64,000 nt of DNA from Accumulibacter sp. GTDB lineage: Bacteria > Pseudomonadota > Gammaproteobacteria > Burkholderiales > Rhodocyclaceae. Below, piece by piece: positions 55,465 through 64,000 of the stretch; position 1 is the first letter of the stretch, and every line of letters starts with the position of its first letter. The translations under genes were made by a program, and so were the position numbers. Location of the stretch: positions 16,408 to 80,407 of the forward strand of contig NZ_JAPUVR010000105.1 of assembly GCF_029255125.1 (NCBI RefSeq). Reading direction: 5' to 3'. The notes below the pieces were generated by a model. That model made no database searches, had not been told where the DNA came from, and saw only the letters and a program-made list of their open reading frames with translations.

Positions 55465-55592
55465 TCGTCGGGCGGGGTGTCAAGCGCAAATCTCGCCGAA
55501 TGCGAGCCGGCCCTGCCCTTCGGGCGGCGCGATTTCCCCCCCACAGTGAAGCGAGCAACGCCTCATTCCACAGATTTCGTGAAAGGTCCGTT

Positions 55593-57767
55593 ATGTCCAA
55601 CGCGAACAACGCTGCGCCACAAGATTTTGCCAACCTCGACGCCTGGAAGAAAGCTGCCGCCAAGTCGGCACCCGGCGGCAACGTCGAGGCACTCAACTGG
55701 GTCACCCCGGAAGGGATCGTCGTCAAGCCGCTGTACACCAGGAAGGATGTCGAAGGCCTGCCGTACAGCGATACGCTGCCCGGACTGGCGCCCTTTGTGC
55801 GCGGCCCACAAGCGACGATGTACGCCGTGCGGCCGTGGACGATCCGCCAGTACGCCGGATTCTCCACTGCCGAGGCGTCGAACGCCTTCTACCGCAAGGC
55901 GCTCGCAGCCGGCGGCCAGGGCATCTCGGTCGCCTTCGACCTGGCCACACACCGTGGCTATGACTCCGATCATCCGCGCGTCACCGGCGACGTCGGCAAA
56001 GCCGGCGTGGCGATCGACTCGGTCGAAGACATGAAGATCCTGTTCAACGGCATCCCGCTGGAAAAGATCTCGGTCTCGATGACGATGAACGGTGCCGTTC
56101 TGCCCATTCTCGCCGGCTACATCGTCGCCGCCGAAGAACAGGGCGTCGCTCAAGAGAAGCTGTCGGGCACGATCCAGAACGACATCCTCAAGGAGTTCAT
56201 GGTCCGCAACACGTACATCTATCCGCCCAAGCCGTCGATGCGGATCATTTCCGACATCATCGGTTACACGGCACACCACATGCCGAAGTTCAACTCGATC
56301 TCGATCTCCGGCTATCACATGCAGGAAGCCGGCGCGACGCAAGCGCTCGAGCTCGCGTTTACGCTGGCCGACGGTCGCGAGTACGTCAAGACCGCACTGG
56401 CTTCCGGTCTCGATGTCGATGAATTCGCCGGGCGACTCTCCTTCTTCTTTGCCATCGGCATGAACTTCTACCTCGAAGTCGCCAAGCTGCGCGCGGCTCG
56501 CCTGCTCTGGTGGAAGATCATGCAGGAGTTCTCGCCGAAGAGCCCGAAGTCGATGATGCTGCGTACGCACTGCCAGACTTCCGGCTGGTCGCTGACCGAA
56601 CAGGACCCGTACAACAATGTCGTACGGACGGCCATCGAGGCGATGGCGGCGGTTTTTGGCGGCACGCAATCGCTGCACACCAACGCCCTGGACGAGGCGA
56701 TCGCGCTGCCAACCGAGTTCTCTGCCCGCATCGCGCGCAACACGCAGCTCATCATCCAGGAGGAGACGCACATCACGAATGTCATCGATCCATGGGCGGG
56801 CTCGTACATGATGGAAAGGCTGACGCAGGATCTGGTCGACGAAGCCTGGAAGATCATCGAAGAAGTCGAGGCGATGGGCGGCATGACGCACGCCGTTGAA
56901 TCGGGCTGGGCGAAAATGAAGATCGAAGGTTGCGCGGCCGACAAACAGGCACGCATCGACTCAGGCAAGGACGTGATCGTCGGGGTCAACAAGTACAAGC
57001 TGGCCAAGGAGGCGGAGATCGACATTCTCGACATCGACAACAACGCCGTGCGCGAAGCGCAGGTCGCCCGTCTGGCGCAGGTACGCGCAGCGCGCGACAG
57101 CGCAGCGGTCGATGCGGCACTTGCCGACCTGACCCGCTGCGCCGAAACCGGAGAAGGCAACCTGCTCGAGTTCACGGTCAAGGCCATGCGTTTGCGGGCT
57201 ACCGTCGGCGAGGTTTCGGATGCGCTGGAAAAGATCTTCGGGCGCTTCCGCGCGACACAGCAGACGGTCTCCGGAGTGTACGGTGCGGTCGTCGAAGGCA
57301 TGTCGAGCTGGGAGAAGCTGAAAGCCGAAATCGCCAAGTTCAACGAAGACGAAGGCCGGCGGCCGCGCGTGATGATCGCCAAGCTCGGTCAGGATGGGCA
57401 CGACCGCGGTGCCAAGGTGGTCGCCACCGCTTTTGCCGACCTCGGTTTCGATATCGATGTCGGGCCGCTCTTCCAGACTCCGGAAGAGGCTGCACGGCTG
57501 GCGATCGAAAACGACGTGCATGCGGTTGGCGTCTCCTCGTTGGCAGCCGGCCACAAGACCTTGCTGCCGGCCCTGGTCAAGGCGCTGAAGGCGCAGGGCG
57601 CGGACGACATCATCGTTTTTGCCGGTGGGGTCATTCCGGCACAAGACTATGACTTCCTCTTCCAGGCGGGGGCGAAAGCCATCTTTGGTCCGGGAACCCG
57701 CATCGAGGATTCGGCGATGACCGTACTCGAGGAGATCCGCAAGGCGCGCGCACAGGTTCCAGCCTAG
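55593..57767 (+). CDS. scpA: Methylmalonyl-CoA mutase (single-chain, B12-dependent)
   Basis: The 724-residue enzyme has the N-terminal TIM-barrel substrate domain ([36 protein letters not shown]) and the C-terminal cobalamin-binding domain with DGHDRG (His603 as the cobalt ligand), then [15 protein letters not shown]. It interconverts L-methylmalonyl-CoA and succinyl-CoA, connecting propionyl-CoA to the TCA cycle. ATG 55593 is chosen because AAAGG precedes it and the size matches E. coli ScpA (Sbm); the upstream in-frame extension crosses the operator and is unlikely. meaB follows 16 bases after the stop. Confidence 0.95.
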   Translation: MSNANNAAPQDFANLDAWKKAAAKSAPGGNVEALNWVTPEGIVVKPLYTRKDVEGLPYSDTLPGLAPFVRGPQATMYAVRPWTIRQYAGFSTAEASNAFYRKALAAGGQGISVAFDLATHRGYDSDHPRVTGDVGKAGVAIDSVEDMKILFNGIPLEKISVSMTMNGAVLPILAGYIVAAEEQGVAQEKLSGTIQNDILKEFMVRNTYIYPPKPSMRIISDIIGYTAHHMPKFNSISISGYHMQEAGATQALELAFTLADGREYVKTALASGLDVDEFAGRLSFFFAIGMNFYLEVAKLRAARLLWWKIMQEFSPKSPKSMMLRTHCQTSGWSLTEQDPYNNVVRTAIEAMAAVFGGTQSLHTNALDEAIALPTEFSARIARNTQLIIQEETHITNVIDPWAGSYMMERLTQDLVDEAWKIIEEVEAMGGMTHAVESGWAKMKIEGCAADKQARIDSGKDVIVGVNKYKLAKEAEIDILDIDNNAVREAQVARLAQVRAARDSAAVDAALADLTRCAETGEGNLLEFTVKAMRLRATVGEVSDALEKIFGRFRATQQTVSGVYGAVVEGMSSWEKLKAEIAKFNEDEGRRPRVMIAKLGQDGHDRGAKVVATAFADLGFDIDVGPLFQTPEEAARLAIENDVHAVGVSSLAAGHKTLLPALVKALKAQGADDIIVFAGGVIPAQDYDFLFQAGAKAIFGPGTRIEDSAMTVLEEIRKARAQVPA

Positions 57768-57783
57768 CCGCACGGTCTCGATC

Positions 57784-58806
57784 ATGGATCTGAGCAGCAG
57801 CAAGTCTGCCGGCGGCGGAGCCGCCGCCGGCTTGGCGCATGCCGACCAGCATCTGGTCGATGGGGTGCTCAGGGGGCATCGGCGAGCGCTGGCGAAGACG
57901 ATCACGCTCGTCGAATCCACCCGCAGCGATCATCAGCGGCGCGCGCGCCAAGTGCTCGCCGCTTTGTTGCCGCATACCGGACGAACAATACGCGTCGGCA
58001 TCTCGGGGGCGCCGGGCGCCGGAAAGTCGACCTTCATCGAAACGCTCGGGATCAATTTGATCGAAGCCGGCAGGCGCGTTGCGGTGCTCGCGGTAGACCC
58101 CTCGTCGTCGGTTTCCGGGGGTTCGATTCTCGGCGACAAGACGCGTATGGAAATGCTTTGCCAGCGCGACGAGGCGTTCATCCGGCCCAGCCCCTCAGCC
58201 GGATCGCTTGGCGGAGTCGCCGACAAAACGCGTGAAGCGATGCTCGTCTGCGAAGCTGCCGGATTCGATGTGATCATCGTCGAAACCGTCGGTGTCGGCC
58301 AATCGGAGACGACCGTCGCCGGCATGGTCGATGTCTTTGTCTTGCTGCAGTTGCCCAACGCCGGCGACGACCTGCAGGCGATCAAGAAGGGCATCGTCGA
58401 GATTGCTGACCTCGTCGTCTTCAACAAGGCTGACATCGACGAGCGTGCAGCGGCCTTTGCGCGCGGTCAGATGCGCGCCGCGCTGACCATGCTGCGCAGC
58501 AGCAGCCCCAACTGGCGCCCGCCGGTGCTCACCGTCAGCGCCCTGGCCAAACGTGGCATCGTCGAGTTCTGGAGCGAGATCGAGCGCTACCGGACAACGA
58601 TGATGGCAAGCGGAGAGTTCGACGCAAAACGCCGCCGGCAAGCCGTCGACTGGATGTGGAACCTGATCGATTCCGGCTTGCGCCACCATTTTCATTCTCA
58701 TCCAGCCGTCCGCGCTGCCCTGCCAGCGATGGCGACCGATGTCGCTGAGGGACGGACGACACCCGGCGCGGCTGCCGCACGCCTGTTGGCCTATCTGCAT
58801 CACTGA
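57784..58806 (+). CDS. meaB: Methylmalonyl-CoA mutase-associated GTPase MeaB
   Basis: The 340-residue G3E-type GTPase has Walker A GAPGAGKSTFIE, VLAVDPSSSVSGGSILGDKTRM, ETVGVGQSET and NKADIDE (base specificity). MeaB protects the mutase and gates delivery of adenosylcobalamin. It lies 16 bases after the mutase gene, the usual pairing. Confidence 0.95.
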   Translation: MDLSSSKSAGGGAAAGLAHADQHLVDGVLRGHRRALAKTITLVESTRSDHQRRARQVLAALLPHTGRTIRVGISGAPGAGKSTFIETLGINLIEAGRRVAVLAVDPSSSVSGGSILGDKTRMEMLCQRDEAFIRPSPSAGSLGGVADKTREAMLVCEAAGFDVIIVETVGVGQSETTVAGMVDVFVLLQLPNAGDDLQAIKKGIVEIADLVVFNKADIDERAAAFARGQMRAALTMLRSSSPNWRPPVLTVSALAKRGIVEFWSEIERYRTTMMASGEFDAKRRRQAVDWMWNLIDSGLRHHFHSHPAVRAALPAMATDVAEGRTTPGAAAARLLAYLHH

Positions 58807-58887
58807 ATGCACGAATTGTACGAATCGCAGAAACCTCCGACTTGTTTGAGTAGTTCTGATTGACGCGACCGTTAGGGAGTAGAACTT

Positions 58888-60420
<1,533 letters not shown>

Positions 60421-60439
60421 TACCCGGGGAGAAAGAGCC

Positions 60440-62428
60440 ATGTTCAAAAAGATTCTGATCGCCAACCGCGGAGAAATTGCCTGCCGGGTGATGAAAACCG
60501 CAAAGAAGATGGGAATCAAGACCGTCGCGGTCTATTCCGAAGCCGACAAGGACTCGATGCACGTCCTGATGGCTGACGAGGCCGTCTGCATCGGTCCCCC
60601 ACCTTCGAAAGAATCGTATCTGGTGATCGACAAGATCATCGACGCGTGCAAGCAGACCGGCGCCGAAGCCGTTCATCCGGGTTACGGCTTCCTGTCTGAA
60701 AACGAGGAGTTTTCGCGTCGCCTGGAAGACAGTGGCATCGTCTTCATTGGTCCCAAGCATTATTCGGTCGCCGCGATGGGCGACAAGATCGCGTCCAAGA
60801 AGCTCGCGCAGGAAGCCAAGGTCAACACCATTCCGGGTTACAACTCGGAGATTGTCGACGCAGCACAAGCGGTCGAGATCGCCCAGGGAATCGGCTATCC
60901 GGTGATGATCAAGGCGTCGGCCGGCGGCGGCGGCAAGGGACTGCGCGTCGCGTTCAACGACAAGGAAGCGTTTGAAGGCTTTGAAGCCTGCCGCAACGAG
61001 GCGCGTAACAGTTTTGGCGACGATCGCGTGTTCATCGAGAAGTTCGTCGAAGGACCGCACCACATCGAAATCCAGATCATCGCCGATGCCTTCGGCAACA
61101 CCGTCTACCTGCTCGAACGCGAGTGTTCGATCCAGCGCCGGCACCAGAAGGTTCTCGAGGAAGCGCCATCGCCGTTCATCGACGAAAAAATCCGCAAAGC
61201 GATGGGCGAGCAGGCGGTGGCGCTGGCCAAAGCGGTCAATTATCAGAGCGCCGGAACCGTCGAGTTCGTCGTCGGTTCGGACAAGTCGTTCTACTTCCTT
61301 GAAATGAACACCCGCCTGCAGGTGGAGCACCCGGTCACTGAAATGATCACCGGCGTCGACCTCGTCGAACTGATGATTCGCGTCGCCGCCGGAGAGGAAT
61401 TGCCGTTTACACAGAGTGACATCAAGGCGAACGGCTGGGCGATCGAATGCCGGATCAATGCCGAGGATCCGTTCCGCGGCTTCCTCCCCTCGGTTGGCCG
61501 TCTGGTCAAGTATCGTCCGCCGGAAACCACCGACGGCGAGGTTCGCGTCGACACCGGCGTCTTCGAGGGCGGCGAAATCTCGATGTACTACGATTCGATG
61601 ATCGCCAAGCTGATCTGCCATGGTGCCACGCGCGACCAGGCGGTGGGCCGCATGCGCGACGCCTTGAACGCCTTCGTCATTCGCGGCATCGACTCGAACA
61701 TCCCCTTCCAGGCGGCGCTGATGCAGAACACGCGCTTCCTCTCCGGCGTATTCACCACCTCGTTCATCGCCGACGAGTTTCCGAACGGCTTCGACGAATC
61801 CTGCGTGGTACACGAAGACCCCGGCCTGCTCGCCGCCCTGGCGGCTTTCGGACGGCGACGCTACATCGATCGGGCGGTCAAGATCAGTGACCAGATGCCC
61901 GGCCACGAACGCAAGGTCGGCAGCGACTGGGTCGTCCAGATGGAAGGCAAGGACTACCCGATCACGCTCGTGCCGATCCCGGGCGGCTATTCGGCCAGGC
62001 ATGGCGGCGACCGCTACGACTTGATTTCCGATTGGAAATTTGGCGAACTCGTCTTCCGCGGCACGTGCAACGGCTCGCCGATCTGCCTGCAGCTCGAACG
62101 GATTGGACTGCTCTACCGCGTCGTGCACTTCGGCAAGCAGGTCAAGGTCACGGTGATGACGGCCAACGCCGCGCGCATGCTGGCGCTGATGCCGAAGAAA
62201 CAACCACCCGACCTCTCCAAGTTCCTGCTCTCGCCGATGCCCGGACTCCTGCGCGAGGTGTCGGTCAGCGTCGGACAGCAAGTCTCTGCAGGCGAGAAGC
62301 TGGCAGTGATCGAAGCCATGAAGATGGAAAACGTCCTCAAGGCCGAACTCGACTGCAAGGTGAAGAAGATCGTTGCCGCTCCCGGCGAGAGCCTCTCGGT
62401 CGACCAGGTGATCATCGAGTTCGAGTAA
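60440..62428 (+). CDS. pccA: Propionyl-CoA (acetyl-CoA) carboxylase alpha, biotin-containing subunit
   Basis: The 662-residue protein has a biotin carboxylase domain (about 1-450; ANRGEIACRVMKTAKKMG, IKASAGGGGKGLRV, EMNTRLQVEHPVTE), a linker domain and a C-terminal biotinyl domain with AMKM (biotin on Lys628). It carboxylates biotin with ATP and bicarbonate and hands it to PccB. A strong intrinsic terminator follows, closing the scpA-meaB-pccB-pccA operon. No methylmalonyl-CoA epimerase is seen in the window. Confidence 0.95.
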   Translation: MFKKILIANRGEIACRVMKTAKKMGIKTVAVYSEADKDSMHVLMADEAVCIGPPPSKESYLVIDKIIDACKQTGAEAVHPGYGFLSENEEFSRRLEDSGIVFIGPKHYSVAAMGDKIASKKLAQEAKVNTIPGYNSEIVDAAQAVEIAQGIGYPVMIKASAGGGGKGLRVAFNDKEAFEGFEACRNEARNSFGDDRVFIEKFVEGPHHIEIQIIADAFGNTVYLLERECSIQRRHQKVLEEAPSPFIDEKIRKAMGEQAVALAKAVNYQSAGTVEFVVGSDKSFYFLEMNTRLQVEHPVTEMITGVDLVELMIRVAAGEELPFTQSDIKANGWAIECRINAEDPFRGFLPSVGRLVKYRPPETTDGEVRVDTGVFEGGEISMYYDSMIAKLICHGATRDQAVGRMRDALNAFVIRGIDSNIPFQAALMQNTRFLSGVFTTSFIADEFPNGFDESCVVHEDPGLLAALAAFGRRRYIDRAVKISDQMPGHERKVGSDWVVQMEGKDYPITLVPIPGGYSARHGGDRYDLISDWKFGELVFRGTCNGSPICLQLERIGLLYRVVHFGKQVKVTVMTANAARMLALMPKKQPPDLSKFLLSPMPGLLREVSVSVGQQVSAGEKLAVIEAMKMENVLKAELDCKVKKIVAAPGESLSVDQVIIEFE

Positions 62429-62463
62429 GGCCGTCGCCCGCCGGGCGCTGCCCGCACACCAAG

Positions 62464-62491
62464 AAAGCCCGCCGCCCAGCGGGCTTTTTTT
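62464..62491 (+). terminator. Rho-independent terminator after pccA
   Basis: AGCCCGC (62466-62472) and GCGGGCT (62479-62485) pair around a 6-base loop, followed by a run of T (62485-62491). It starts about 35 bases after the pccA stop. Confidence 0.92.
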
Positions 62492-62562
62492 CGCTTGGCG
62501 AGGACCAACTTCCGCCCGAAGCGGCTGTCAATAGCTTTGTGCTGAGCTCACGCCGCCCGCGT

Positions 62563-62593
62563 TATTGCGCAATACAAAATAGTGTTTTACCAT
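62563..62593 (+). promoter_or_regulatory. Palindrome overlapping a possible aceE promoter
   Basis: TATTGCGCAATA (62563-62574) is a perfect 12-bp palindrome. TTGCGC within it (62565-62570) can act as a -35, with TACCAT (62588-62593) as a -10 at a 17-base spacer. A repressor on the palindrome would block this promoter. It lies 135-165 bases before aceE. Confidence 0.4.
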
Positions 62594-62728
62594 GCGGCGT
62601 TCAACGCTGGTTGCGCGCCTGCTCCCCGAAGCACCGGGCGGCTTGATGCTGCGGTCGCGCATCGCGCGCCGTAGCAAGCCAGCCAGACCATCGTATTTCA
62701 TGATTCTGCAGACCAGGAGACCCAAGTC

Positions 62729-64000
<1,272 letters not shown>

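Overview
The window looks like a chromosomal segment of a high-GC betaproteobacterium, most likely a Rhodocyclaceae/Candidatus Accumulibacter-type, polyphosphate-accumulating, exopolysaccharide-forming bacterium. This is an inference from gene content: a polyphosphate:AMP phosphotransferase, a PEP-CTERM protein with the PrsK/PrsR/PrsT set, a propionyl-CoA/methylmalonyl-CoA module, DUF3460, and betaproteobacterial LPS-core gene neighbours. I found no tRNA, rRNA, CRISPR array, transposase or phage gene. Coding density is high and most genes sit in tight operons with ATGA stop/start overlaps.

Layout. 1-5780 (minus) is the N-terminal 1926 codons of a giant exported protein with a LEPR-xLL motif, PPC-like, Ig-like and discoidin-like modules; its end lies outside the window. 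5976-6662 (minus) is a PEP-CTERM protein with a very good sigma-54 promoter. 6992-11135 (minus) is an operon rsmE-pap-argA-yggX. Divergent from it lie a redoxin and an inositol-monophosphatase-family gene. 13601-22692 is the PEP-CTERM exopolysaccharide locus: sugar transferase, PrsK kinase, PrsR sigma-54 activator, PrsT TPR lipoprotein and a UDP-HexNAc dehydrogenase. 22759-26657 has a Sel1/lytic transglycosylase, a secreted trypsin-like protease and a DinG/YoaA helicase. 26663-29261 has an unassigned ATP-grasp-like protein followed by mobB-moaD-moaE. 29345-34921 has clpB behind a sigma-32-like promoter, a DUF3460 protein and a Pat-type protein acetyltransferase.

35829-44069 is the most unusual part: eight tightly packed same-strand genes encoding a coiled-coil protein, a membrane-anchored ABC substrate-binding domain fused to an OmpA peptidoglycan-binding domain, an ABC permease, an ABC ATPase, a two-TM helical protein, a PspA/IM30-like protein, a two-module AAA+ ATPase and a TerB-like protein. 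I read it as a candidate envelope or membrane-stress machine in which an ABC importer core is tied to the cell wall on one side and to a PspA/AAA+/TerB apparatus on the other. I do not know a named system with exactly this layout.

44488-53923 holds rpsT, a Pcm-like methyltransferase, tolC, waaA and waaC (minus), manC, rfbB, rfbD and a TauE/SafE permease, that is, outer-membrane and surface-sugar functions. 53946-62428 is a propionyl-CoA catabolic module: enoyl-CoA hydratase and GntR/FCD regulator (minus), divergent from methylmalonyl-CoA mutase, meaB, pccB and pccA. The window ends inside aceE.

All coordinates, motifs and promoters were read by eye. No alignment or database search was run, so family names rest on recognised motifs and length, and regulatory sites are predictions.
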